From the NCBI GenBank assembly GCA_965644295.1, contig CBFFRP010000097.1, positions 1 through 64,000 on the forward strand: a DNA stretch of 64,000 bases. Reading direction: 5' to 3'. The notes below the pieces were generated by a model. It was not told the DNA's origin. It searched no databases and saw only the letters and a list, made by a program, of their open reading frames with translations. The position numbers were made by a program, and so were the translations under genes. Positions 33,290-45,073 of the stretch are shown here, one piece after another (position 1 is the first letter of the stretch; each line of letters opens with the position of its first letter). Origin of the DNA: Paraphysomonas bandaiensis. Its lineage: Eukaryota; Chrysophyceae.

Positions 33290-34477
33290 CTATAGTGTAC
33301 AACCACACACTCAGTAATCGTATCCTGTATAGTCACCAACTTATACTTCAGTTTCATACTACTCAATATAATGTACTAATTATATATCTTTCGATCCTTG
33401 CATCTCACATAATACTGCACTCAATTGCAAGTATATTGAGTCTTCAGATCTCAACAAGTGCAAATCAAAAAAGGTAGGGATATATTATTCAACCTAGTCA
33501 ATTTGGTGGAATTTCCTAGTCATTCCATTTTCGGTGTAAAAACCTAGTCAAAGCCATAAATGACTTAACCTAGCCAATTATAGTATTAAACCTAGTCGTT
33601 CTTATATCCATTGATTACACACCATTGTTACTGTCTAAGATACGCGCACACACCACACAACATACTGATGGCTCGTAGAGCATCACAACAAACAGAACAA
33701 TTCATTCATATCTACATAACAGTGCGTGTATGTGTATGTATATGCAGCATATCTGTATAGCTTATTAGTGTACGATGGGTCTCTTATCAGCGTTTTGAGG
33801 AAGAGGAGTGGTCAGTGTAGCTGTGCTGTGGACATACCCCCATGAATATATGAATATACGTATACAGACACCTGGAGATCTTCATTCGCTATGAGTGTGA
33901 TCGCTTACCTTCCTTCAGCGGCTTGCTTGTTGAATGAGCGACTGCTTTGCTTGACTTCCAGGAGGGTATGAATACCCCATGTTTCTAGACCGATTAAGAA
34001 AAAAGAGGGGTTTTCATGTCAAAGTCTGTGTATTCGTAAAAACAACATCACTGAAATGGACTGCCTTTCCAGGAGCAGATCAAACGATGAGGAGTCCGTC
34101 GTACAGTGGAGCCCTTTAATCTCTCTGTCACGGGATGGATCACTGGCAGTCTCCCTCAGTAGTCTCTTGATGCTCCCATTATGACTATCCGTACATCACT
34201 TGCGAGGTATGTGTGAGACATATATTCTCTAGTATATATATTTACAATCTTGTGAGTGCTAATCATAGTGTTATAGGTACCTCAGTACTACAACTGTCCT
34301 CGATTGTGGGACAATAGCCGCTGTTGGCCTTACTGACTATCCGTACATATGAGTATCACGTAGCACTAATCAGTAAGTAATCACATCCGTAGATTCCAGT
34401 TTTAGTATTAGTCATTAAAATCACAAGATATCCAAAACTACTACTGCATTGGCGTTCAAGTGTGTTGGAAGTACATA
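33290..34477. other. intergenic with spaced repeats
   Basis: Holds a CCTAGTCA motif array (33493-33598); otherwise only AT-rich sequence without coding signal. Confidence 0.4.
33493..33598. repeat. five spaced CCTAGTCA motifs
   Basis: CCTAGTCA occurs at 33493, 33514 and 33543, with the variants CCTAGCCA at 33569 and CCTAGTCG at 33591, all on the same strand with 21-29 bp spacing. The intervening GGTGTAAAAACC word also appears, in complement, in the repeat near 6603-6655. Confidence 0.6.
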
Positions 34478-35216
34478 CTACAAGACTCGTGCACCTGTAC
34501 TTAGATATTTCAATCTTTCATTTCTTAATTTTATTAGCTCACTGAAGAAACCACTACTGTCTGAACGGAGATATATTCTAACAGCATCTTTCCCAGATAT
34601 TGTCAACTCAACTTCTTCGCCTGCTTGGATTTTTTTTAATTCCATTCTCAGAATTCGGATCACTAGCAATGGAACTGTTTTCTTTAAAGCAGGTTTGGGA
34701 TACCTAGCCCCGAAGTCCATCAACAAGCCGTCAAAAATGTTCCGGTCTTCATAAAGATTCACTTGACTAGAGTCTCCTGTTTGAAGTAGCTTAGAAATGC
34801 TTTCAAACCTTCTCAGGTCGTCTACAAGCAAAGCTCTGGGGGCTTGTGGGGTGGTCCATACCAGTGCCTATGGTATTACAGAAAATAAAATAGGGGTACT
34901 TAATATTAAAATGTATTGAATCACATATATATATGGTAATGTAATGTTATAGAAAAATATATTAGACACATGGTTTATAATGTACCGGAAGTCTACTTTG
35001 CACTCTGGTGGTGATCTATGGGCGTCTGGGGTGGCACGTGTCGGTGCATGTGATAGCGGTACAATTAGAAGGAAAATATGTTTAATACGTATATAAATAC
35101 TAAATTACGGCTTCATTAACAATGTATATATAGTCTACAATGTATCTGTCGTGTTGGTCACCCTCTGAGGGTCGCCCAACGGCTCCTGGGGTTTGCAATC
35201 TATAGGAGGCCGACAT
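34478..35216 (-). CDS. hypothetical protein, three exons
   Basis: Not recognised. Exons 35216-35162, 35025-34997 and 34867-34478 join in phase to 157 residues. The donor of exon 2 (AAA|GTAGAC) is the weakest point; a nearby GTACAT donor would break the frame. The N-terminal part is Pro/Arg-rich (MSASYRLQTPGAVGRPSE.., ..TTPQAPRALL). The main part looks globular: LLQTGDSSQVNLYEDRNIFD, then GLLMDFGARYPKP, and a basic C-terminus (..SELIKLRNERLKYLSTGARV). No domain, signal or membrane span is seen. It is divergent from the coiled-coil gene at 35863. Confidence 0.45.
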
Positions 35217-35862
35217 CTGTACTGTTATGACATATTACAAGAATATCTTTCGATAAAATCATCTATTTCTTAGATCATACGCTGCCATAGTAAATATACT
35301 TATGATGCATGCACTTTAATGTCTCTGAAGGTGGTACATGCTGTCGAGCTGTGTGTCAGTGATGACTGTATCTTCTACATACAGTCAGTTCGCGTTATGG
35401 TGGATGGTTACTGTACATACACATATTCAGAGTCTCATCTGCTGTTCCACTGTACAGTATACCGGTATACAGCAGTATACTCATACGTAAAAATGGTGGT
35501 GATGGTGAGTGTGAGTTTGGGTGTGGTGATGATGAGTGTGAGTTTGGGTGTGGTGATGATGAGTGCCTACAAGTGGAGTGTTGGTCCACTTTGTCGAAAA
35601 AAGTCTCTTGGGCGGACAAAAAAAAGCACTAAATTTCTAGATTTCGTTCAAAATATAGGGGGAAAATCAATTACAAGTGTCCACATTCAGATATACATAT
35701 CTAGATATCCGGATATCTAGATCTACACTACGTGAGTCCGCAGTCTGAAATGATATGAATGGGTCGGAATCAGTCACATGATGCAGATGTGAATAAGATG
35801 ACTCATTATTCTTGTTGCAACAAACAAACAGCTGGTATATTATTGACTTGACATATCACAAA
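35217..35862. promoter_or_regulatory. upstream region between two divergent small genes
   Basis: 646 bp between starts. Contains CTGTACATAC and CTGTACAGTATACCGGTATACAGCAGTATAC (about 35410-35480), the same word types as in other divergent regions, and a 27-bp tandem repeat at 35501-35565. Confidence 0.4.
35501..35565. repeat. 27-bp tandem repeat, 2.4 copies
   Basis: Unit 35501-35527 is repeated at 35528-35554 with one difference, followed by 11 bases of a third copy. G/T-rich (GAGTGTGAGTTTGGGTGTGGT). Confidence 0.9.
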
Positions 35863-36327
35863 ATGCCAGTGAATATCAATGTTGAAAATCTGGTATCGGT
35901 TGATGAACTGCAAGCGGCTGTAGCTCAGGCTGCGATACAGCTACATGCATTGCCAGACGGGATTGCTGCGATGCCAGAGCAACTCCAGGAAATTCAAGAA
36001 ATGCTACAAGACTTAAAGCAGCAAATGAAGCAAGAAATGCAGCAAGTGAAACAAATTCTACTAGACATACGGCTGCAGTTGTTGCAATTGGAGAATTCAG
36101 TTGCATTGGCAAACAACAGATCCAGATCGGAGGATAATCATGTTCTTATGCCATTAACTGTATTCGGTGTGCCAGTACCTCCAGAGATGCCTGTCGTATT
36201 ATCTGATCTGCGCAGGATGAACATGCAATCTTGTGATACAGTCCTGCGGTATTACAGTCTTCCTGATGACGGTACGCTACAGCAGAAACGCGAGCGGCTA
36301 GCCAATCATATTGGAGCTCATCTCTAG
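35863..36327 (+). CDS. coiled-coil protein with SAP-like C-terminus
   Basis: Single exon, 154 residues from the ATG at 35863 (the frame is open 17 codons upstream without another ATG). Residues 35-90 form a heptad-patterned coiled coil rich in Gln, Leu and Met (EIQEMLQDLKQQMKQEMQQV). After a Ser/Arg linker the last 45 residues (LSDLRRMNMQSCDTVLRYYS, ..KRERLANHIGAHL) resemble a helix-turn-helix of SAP type, which often binds DNA. No orthologue is recognised. It would act as an oligomer, possibly chromatin-associated; this is inference. Confidence 0.6.
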   Translation: MPVNINVENLVSVDELQAAVAQAAIQLHALPDGIAAMPEQLQEIQEMLQDLKQQMKQEMQQVKQILLDIRLQLLQLENSVALANNRSRSEDNHVLMPLTVFGVPVPPEMPVVLSDLRRMNMQSCDTVLRYYSLPDDGTLQQKRERLANHIGAHL

Positions 36328-39253
36328 TAGCTTTGATCATCCTTAGCATCGTCTTTTATTACTCGTGGTTTCATTTTGTGTTATTATTGTTTTCGTTTAG
36401 CGTGCCTCATCATTTTATCACTCGTTACGACGTAAATAAGTATTAGTGTTGTGTTATAGTTTTCTATCTTTTTCGTGTATCGTAATCAGAAAACGCACAC
36501 GAGCGCCTGGTAACCACAAAATAGAAAATAATGGCCACTTGTTCTAATACAACCTCTTCTTGTTGTCAACTTGAACTGCAGTATTAAGTCACTACTCCTT
36601 TAATACAACTACAATGAAATTTAATATTCTGTACCACACTCCTACTCAGACATCAAACTTCAACACATATGTGACGTTGTAACGCTGAATTTACAAAATA
36701 AGAATCGGAAAATAATTTCTAACGATATACATGTGCGCTACTCACGGCTTCCTAGTATTTACTATCAGTAGATGGTAAGTAAATACTACATAAAATGTAA
36801 AATACAAAATAAACAACTATAAAAATAGAAGTAAGAAGGAAATAATACTAAAATAAGTAAATGCAGCACAAAATAGAACACAACAAATTCCGTAATTGTC
36901 AACCACTTCACTTACTTCACGCAACACTTACAATACCCCAATTTACTTCTATAAACTCCAATACATTTCTTCATGGTTACTACGTATATTTCACTAATAC
37001 AGTACTTCACAATTTTGAAGTAATACTATCCGAATAATACAACCATTTACTGTTGTAGCTATACACACAATATACATTGCTGCTAAAAATAGTAGCTTGC
37101 ATGTACGCTCCTATTAATATATACTACATTTAGTACTATGTATACGATGCAGTTCAACACTCCGCTTCGAAATTCGGATTGAAGTAAAATACAATTTTCT
37201 TTCCGGTTGATCATTATCAGTATATCTGTCTACTTCTTAGATAGCTCTCAAACAGATTCGAATTCACTGGAACCGTCAATCTCGTCCTCATTATATGTAT
37301 GGGAAGATCATCAATTGAGATGACAGTTACGTCACTGAAAGCATCATGATACAGATGTCTCTGTCGTCCTCAGTGTTCATCTGCTTATACTACCAAAGGT
37401 ACTGTTTCTTTGTCACTCTGCCTGTCATTGAACAACAGAACTTAGCCTAGCTGCTCCATTATATAGCAATCCTATCACTGTTAGTGTACATGTACATGGA
37501 GCAGCATGTTCAACTGGCAGTTGAGTACACGCTCGTGTTGCTGAAGAATGAACGCATATTTATGCTTTAAAATATGCTGTTTTTATATTTTTAGGCTCTA
37601 GAAATATAGGACTTTTCCAAAAAACACTTCTTGTAAATACCTTGTGAGGTCGATGTATACAGCTGTATACTGCTGTATAGTGGATCTCAACGGTTAAGAT
37701 CAAACAGAGAGGGAATGGAAGATGCAGAGAGTGATGCAATGAGCGATAGATACGATCAGATCGTAGAAGTATTCAGATGCTTTGATATCTGTTGAAGTAA
37801 TGAATGAGTAGTAGACTATGTTAGAGCAACGGAAATGATATTTTCATACTGAATCAATGACATCTTATCAGTATTCAGCTGTACGAAATTATGCAGAGAA
37901 TAAAACTATCGAGCCCAAGAGGCCAGTCACTTCTCAGATCTATGCGATGCGCAGATTTCCATAGATTGGAGCACGATGATATTGATAACGGAACTGATTG
38001 GTCTAAGGTCATGGGCGATCTCTGCCATAAGATCAATACTGATGATGTGGCAAAGATATTACGTCCATGGAGTCAACAATTTCCACCTCTGAACCAATCA
38101 ACTGTTTCTCGACAATAAATAGTTTGGGACAAGAGTTATTTTTTATTGATACTTCAGTATCATTTTGAATTCGATATGGAGGTTGTACAATATCGATCAC
38201 ATTTTAGCGTTCAATGCTGACATGATAGAACTTTAATGAAACAATTAAGTTGAAGCAGAATTATTGTACTCTAATTTAGAAATGTGTGCTTTACGTTGAA
38301 AATAATTAATCAATTTGTTTTGTAGTTTGAAAGTAGTTAGATGTGCGTCATCTTGGCAATGGTAATGATGCCATTCATTTGTCTTCATCTTGAGAAATTA
38401 GAAATAAATGAAGGGGATGGTATGGAAGGTTGTCTTATCACTGTAATTATTAAGATTGTATTATAGAATGTACGCCATCTCCGGTTCTAAGTGCCCTTTA
38501 TCAAAAGTAAAGATGCAGCCTATAAACTCTGGCCCGAGGGGATGTGTCAGAGGGAGAATATACCACGAGATTTCCATATAGGTGTACGCCCTTGACAAAG
38601 TCGGACTCGCACCTTTTCGTGGTGTTCTGAGGGATAAGTACCGGAGATTTTTCTCCAGAAAACTAACATGAGCCGCATAAATAGTCAGCAGATAACATTC
38701 TGCCTACTCATAGCCAAATGCTTGTGTAATACATGGGACACTAATTAGTGTCACTTTTGTAGACGTTTTTCGGCCTCTAATAGGTGTACGTGCAGCTCAC
38801 CATTATTGCTATTACAACTTCTAACTAGCTAATTGGAAGAGTATGTGACAACATGATACGACTTCTGTATGCTGTAAGATGAAAATGATTATTATTGGTA
38901 GGCCTTAATAGTTACGACACCTTCATTTCTGAAATAAATCAGCACTCTTCTGTTTTTACAAGTATAACTTCCTCCTTTTTCAAAATATCAACGTAGTACG
39001 TCAGCATACAAAATGTAGCCGACAGCATATATGCAAGTAGTATATATTTGATATGTGACATCCATGGAAGAGTATCACCACAGAGGGGTATATTTACGAT
39101 TACCCTGAAAGATATTCTACTACCTGCAAGTATTTGTTACAAATATTGACGGTCCAGGCCAATCGATAAAGGTTATTCTATAATTACGAATTACGATATC
39201 ACTGGAAAAAGTTAAGAATATAACAAAATGAACATCAAATTATCAATACAGTC
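36328..39253. other. long AT-rich intergenic region
   Basis: 2.9 kb without confident genes. One 75-codon ATG frame lies at 37891-38118. GTATACAGCTGTATACTGCTGTATAG at about 37657-37682 again shows the GTATAC word type. No RNA gene or terminal-repeat element was recognised. Confidence 0.4.
37891..38118 (+). CDS. doubtful small hypothetical protein
   Basis: 75 residues from ATG (MQRIKLSSPRGQSLLRSMRC..), with balanced composition (..DIDNGTDWSKVMGDLCHKIN..). No domain is recognised and no supporting context. Confidence 0.25.
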   Translation: MQRIKLSSPRGQSLLRSMRCADFHRLEHDDIDNGTDWSKVMGDLCHKINTDDVAKILRPWSQQFPPLNQSTVSRQ

Positions 39254-42200
39254 TTATCGCTTCTGTCCCATTCCTCCCCCAATACCACTACCACGCTTGA
39301 GAGCAGAGGGCCTTGCCTTCGTGTTTTTACATATAGGTATATGTCTTTCGCCGCTGATCTTATTGAATCGTCGTTTACAGTGTGGACAAGTTACCATATC
39401 ATCATCTGGTTCATCATTGACACTTCCAACTACTTCTATGTTTACCGAGCCACCTGCACCGCTCCCTCCCTGCCTCATTGCCGCCATCGCCTGTCGTAGT
39501 TGATTCGACTGTCTTCTCCACCTACAGAGCATTGAACGGTTACAGTTGAACATGCGACTTATGATTTATTCAACATAAGCATATCTCACTTGTTCGACTT
39601 CGTTTTCACAGACGCAGAACTTCCCGCCTTTTGTTTATTATGCTGCTCACGGGTTTTCTGCAATGCTGTAAGTTTTGATGCTCCTATTTGTTCCATATGT
39701 CGAGGGGAAAGGGAGTCCCGTGTAACATTCTGTATTGGAAGGGCTGTAATTGGTACTGTACACGCAGGACACTTGCACCCCGATGAACGGGTACAGTTTA
39801 CAGGTGTGGGAACAGTACTACGAGGCATCTCGGTTAACTGAGGTGCGTGTGAACTGGAGATAACCGGTTCAGTTGTGCCTGGTACGGGGGGCGGACGGGT
39901 GGCCTCAGGAGGAGGCCGTGACGGCAACGGTGGCGTTGGTAACATAGCTGCACCACCTGCATGTTTATATGAAACTGGTTCTACACAAATATTTATAGCT
40001 GTGTGCTAATTCCACTGCTGCTCAAATTGTCTTTCCTACCTTTACTTTCGTCATACAAATTTCTTGTCGACTCACTTCCGTCCGTACAATCTAATTGAGA
40101 AGCTTCACTACCTGGAATGTCACTCCCATTGCTACTTGAGACTCCACTTCTACTTCTGGACGCCATACCCCTAGCACGAGGTTTCTTTTTCAGTAGTTGT
40201 AACGATGCTCGCACGTCATTTGCGGCAGGAGCTGGAGGTGAATCTATAGATGTGTCGTTTGTACTATCGGCAGGCACCGCGGGAGAAGAAGCGTGACTTT
40301 GATCCTTCAACTCTTTAGCTACAGGCTTCGATTTTAGCTAATAATCAAATGAGATAAAGATCGAAATTTAATGAGAATAGTATTACCTTCGTAGTTGAAC
40401 TACTTTTGCCTGTAACTACTGCATTCTTGTTCTTACTAACTGTTTTTTCGTCCTTTGTTGCAGCTTTATCTGTCGACTTTAGATCATCAGTGGTAGATGT
40501 TGTTGAGTTTGAAGGCTTGAGAGCTGGTTTCTTTTTCGGCTCTTTCAACTGCTTTGGCTTCGATATTTCCTCCAACCTTAATACGCATAACTCATCATTT
40601 CAATACAATGGACGCTAATGACATCTCATTTCACGCACCATACTTTATGTTGTCAGATACAGTAATACACATATCGCTGACACGATAAGGTAGCCATTTC
40701 ACGCTTACCTCTTTTGAGATGGTGTCAGCTTCTTCGGTATGACGGGCTCAAGAGAATGCTGCGTAGGGATAAACTCTTGCACTGTCATGTGTCCTCCACC
40801 CCTTCCTCCTTTCGTTTTCGACTTGTTTCCGCCTTTTCCTCGACTACTATCGTCTCTCATTGGCAGAGAACTCCCAACATCATGTTCCGCGCTCATGTTA
40901 CTAATATTTAAAAAATCGTCTACCTGAGTACCCATAACAGCAGTGTCACCTTCCCCTGCCTCTTCCAATAAGAGTTTATAAATTCCACCAGATTTAGGGG
41001 GACCTTTGCTTCCCCCCCCTTTTTTTGCTGTTTTCTGGACACCTCGAGTGTTTTTCTGTTTCTGCGGTTGATGAGATGAGGTTCTTTCCTGTATACTGGA
41101 CGTGCCCTTTCGTCCATTCGAACCGTAACCGGGATGGCTCTCAGTGCGCTCGGCTGGTAAGTGCACTTGATCGGGTTCCAGAATCTCATTCACATCATGT
41201 AGCGAATCCAATACCATTTGATGTAACCCAGAAGGACTGTTAGGGGGTCTTTTACTTCGTTCTGTACTATGCGCAGTGCTTTGAAAATCCCACTCCGTCA
41301 TCTCTTCTTCTGACATTGGGTAGCCATACTGCAGCAAAAATACAATCGCGACGTGTAGTTTCTCCAACCCCCACTGCTCGCAGAGCGCCAGGGTTCTATG
41401 CAAATACTTGTCACGTCCACCTTCTACTCCATCATCTGCGGAGTCACCTCTACCAACAGAGGAGTGAATCAGTTGACAGTAAGACTCAATAGAAAGTGTC
41501 TCAAGATGTATCATATCCAGCTCACTTGCAACACGGCAGAGTTCCAGCAACACAGCCGCTTGTGAGGAACATTCAGTGTCTATTCGAAATAAAGCATTAA
41601 ACACATTCTTGAAACTTCGTGCTACAAGAATAACATATACTACACAACAATGTATCAGTTGTCAGAATTCACAATACTATGTCGTATACAAATAAGCCTA
41701 TGGACAGTATTATATGAAATATACCATGTTGAGTGTAGTCAGTCTCTACAACAGGCAAATACGAAGGAATAGGCACGACTGTTCCAGTGTGCATATAATG
41801 CACCAGGAGGGTAAGAACTTCGCCACTAGCATCCACAGAGACCTCCAGGCCTCCGCTTGGAGGGCGGTCTGCAATTGTAAGGCACGTCATATCAATTGCC
41901 TTAATAAATTCAGGAAGATACCTGATTGCTTGTATCCATCCCAGAAGTCACTCAGAACTTCCCTCATTCCAGGACATCTAGTACCAGATTAATATATAAC
42001 ACACCAGTAATATATAATTCGAAACACTAAAATAGCTACAACCACTTGCTACTAAAGCATACCATCACCAAGTTAATACGTACCGTGCCCATAACAACGC
42101 CGAGCTCAGTCTCCAGGGTGTTCCATTCCCTCGCGGTCTGTTTGGCAAAAGCTTTACAAGTAAACTAGAGATGATACGATTGTATTGTATCATTACAACG

Positions 42201-43703
42201 TAAATAGGTCAGTAATTCAAATAGTTTACCCCAATGTCGTGCAGCTAATATATAACCAAAAATTGCATTTATACTGACCTTAGCTCGACGTCTCTATAAA
42301 GTATGGAATTCCCCTCCGCTCGATCACGTATTCCTGTAGGATCATTTCCATGAACTTCACCCACCACAGAAAGGTCACAGGACATTACTGCCCAGCTGCC
42401 AATTAATCTACAACCATTATACGTAAATAGTAGATAAAATATTCGCCAAGAGCATCGGCAGTACCTTCGTCTGAGAGAAGGAGAGAGATGGACCGCAACA
42501 CTCAGTAGATCCGCTGCCTCCTCCCGCAAATCCTGCACAAACGTTTAGTTTCTCAGCATTATAACAGTCTCACACGGCATAGGCTTCAAAAATAAGTAGT
42601 AACACACATGTGTACGCAAGAAAATACGTCATACCGTGGACGTATATGGAGCCGATGCTCCGCACAACAACTGTAGCGCAGTGACACCTCCCATTGACAT
42701 GAATATCGACGAAATCGGCCCATCCCTAATACCCAAGAAAATCTAGCTGTGAGGTCTTGAGGCAAAAATGGAGCATAATATACTGAACACTATCCAAGAA
42801 GTACATCTAATAGTTATGTGCACGCACAGACCTGTGTGTACCAATATAACCATAACATAATACGCACCTAAGACAGTGTCCCGCAAGTGTAAGTAAGAGA
42901 ACACCAGGAAGATTATTTCCACGGGAGTTCGTTGCCCCAGATAAAGGAAGCAGCGCACTCCCGGATAATAGTGATATACCCTGCGATGATGAATGTTCAT
43001 GCAACACCCGTAAATCCAATGAACTTGAAAATGATCCCTTGTTATCAGGTCTATATCCACAACGAGATAATAGCCAATCACGACAATTAGAAAGAATATC
43101 GTCGGTAGGAATGTCTTTTGATTCACCCTTTAATAAAAGACACAACAGAAAGATATACAACACACCACTCTCCAGGTCTCCCCATTTCCTATACTGAGAA
43201 GCCATCACAATCCACCCTTGATTGGATGCGAAGTGAGGAGTGCACTGTTCGTTTAGAGCCATGCTGCAGAGGGACCGTAGAGCTTGCCGTCTAGTTACCT
43301 TGGAAGTGGTGGACTGCATCGCAATTGCCAATAAGCCTTGTATCGCACCCGTTTCTTTAGCCAAATGCATTACAGTACTGGGAATACAGCACGAGAGAAA
43401 TAGTTGAACGGCTTCACTCTGTAGTTCCACGGAGGGATCGTGAAGAAGCTCCACGAGAACATCAGGTGTGCCCAGTCCATCCAACATATGTAGCAGATAA
43501 TCATAACCAGAATCATTTTCTACACTTTCAGCAATTGTATCGAAGCATTCGGGACGTGTCCAGGTGCTGTATATATATGACAGACCACATAAGGGAGTGG
43601 TGTATACGTATCACGCTAGAGAGACATACCTTTCTCTGGTAAGACGATGATACCAATACGTTCGACCAGTTCTTTCATCAACTGCACTGCGCCAATCGTC
43701 CAT
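39254..43703 (-). CDS. WW / armadillo-repeat / BTB / C2HC-finger protein
   Basis: Thirteen exons: 43703-43630, 43566-42868, 42725-42635, 42532-42465, 42407-42279, 42164-42084, 41977-41922, 41868-41725, 41621-40709, 40576-40387, 40337-40040, 39980-39590 and 39521-39254. All joins keep frame, giving 1133 residues. Residues 3-32 are a WW domain (..TGRTYWYHRLTREST|WTRP), completed across intron 1. Armadillo-like helices follow (..VELLHDPSVELQSEAVQLFL.., DLREEAADLLSVAVHLSP). A BTB domain comes next (EVSVDASGEVLTLLVHYMHT..) with a BACK-like helical extension. The C-terminal 500 residues are low-complexity, Ser/Lys/Pro-rich. The last exon has a C2HC finger (CPHCKRRFNKISGERHIPIC). A cullin-3 adaptor or scaffold role is inference. 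Confidence 0.86.
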
Positions 43704-44401
43704 GTTAGCCAATACAATACACAGATAAGCTTTCAAGTAAACGATAAGAACTCAACTAAACAAATAGATTAATACGAATATAGTCTAGCCTCCACTGCGT
43801 CTATTCATATACTCGAATAGAGATCAATGAGATGGGGTCCCCAGGCTTCGAGCTTGTCGATCTCTTTATGTGTATGGGTGGGTTAAGTGACGCGGTGTTT
43901 CTATATGTGTATGTGTGTATGTATGATTAGCTCTCAGCTCATGTGATTTGGATTTAAATATACATGTATCATAGCTATACATACAGAATACAGGACTGTA
44001 TTACTATGATATGTATACTGTGGGGCTGGTATTGGGTGGGATGAATGGTGTCTGCTGCTGGTGATGTATTTTTATATTAACGAACAGAGAATGTGATTTT
44101 TATGTACTTATGGAAGTAAGTACTGCAGTGTGCGGTACAGCTAGACATCTACTGCAGGTGTAGAGGTACACAGTAGAACTAACTGTTACATGTACAGGCA
44201 GATGTACAGTACGGTTTCCTTATATATGGAAGGCACTGCAAACCATATAATCGCCCATGAACCTCAATGACATAGCTTTCAAGCGATTATTATATATGGA
44301 ATAACATGCCTAGAAGAATTCCAGTACTTTGCAAGGCTTGATAGACATTTATCGTGTGGACCAAGGCACTACGCCTGTCCTCAACTCCCGTTAACGACAT
44401 T
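43704..44401. promoter_or_regulatory. shared upstream region, BTB / winged-helix pair
   Basis: 698 bp between divergent starts. 44115-44215 is dense in GTACTGCAGTG, GGTACAGCTAG, CTACTGCAGGTG, ACATGTACAGG and TGTACAGTACGG words. Confidence 0.45.
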
Positions 44402-45073
44402 ATGAGTTTAAGAAGCAATCGTGAGACAATTGACAAACTGAGAAATAGAGATTCATCACCTGCTAGTCATAGAGTTATACAGGAACATTCTAGATTCATT
44501 ATAAGTAGTTTGGATGAGATGGAGAGAGACCTGTGCTCGAAGCTGTTGAATGGAAATGATAATGAAGAGGAAATACAGCCGCAGACTAACAGCAGTGAAA
44601 GTTTACTCCCATGTGATTCTATCCCTTTACCACCACTACTCACCCCTGAGTATATAGAATCGCACACGTTTTCTGATATTTGGCTGGAATTAGCTCGGTC
44701 TGGTTGGAGTATGTCGAAGTCGAATTTTGATAATAAATTCACATATATATCACCGGACAAGCGAACAGAGTACCATTCCGAAGAAGAAGTTTTGATATTT
44801 CTCCAAGTAATGCTGGGCACCTCCAACCCAGTGGGCGAAATTGAGGATAGTGAATCACAGTCGCATTTGCGTATTGTTAAGGCCAGAATAATTGAGTTTA
44901 TGAAGGATCAATGCGGCCGGCGTGTTGGTTTGACAAGTATCAAAACGGCTCTAGAAAATGTGTCTGCCAACTGGATCAATATTGCACTAGATGTCCTTGT
45001 GAAAGAGAATAAATTGTCCCGCAGAACAAAGGGTGGTCGTCCATATTATATGATTCTGACGTCACCTGTTTAA
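44402..45073 (+). CDS. protein with C-terminal winged-helix-like domain
   Basis: Single exon, 223 residues from the first ATG at 44402 (a GTG-initiated extension is open upstream). Residues 1-85 are charged and probably disordered. Residues about 93-140 (FSDIWLELARSGWSMSKSNF, ..EYHSEEEVLIFLQ) show a short domain with Trp/Gly-Trp/Tyr spacing like MBD- or TAM-type chromatin readers. The last 60 residues (RIIEFMKDQCGRRVGLTSIK, ..ALDVLVKENKLSRRTKGGRP) fit a winged helix. A nuclear DNA-binding role is likely but unproven. Confidence 0.62.
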   Translation: MSLRSNRETIDKLRNRDSSPASHRVIQEHSRFIISSLDEMERDLCSKLLNGNDNEEEIQPQTNSSESLLPCDSIPLPPLLTPEYIESHTFSDIWLELARSGWSMSKSNFDNKFTYISPDKRTEYHSEEEVLIFLQVMLGTSNPVGEIEDSESQSHLRIVKARIIEFMKDQCGRRVGLTSIKTALENVSANWINIALDVLVKENKLSRRTKGGRPYYMILTSPV

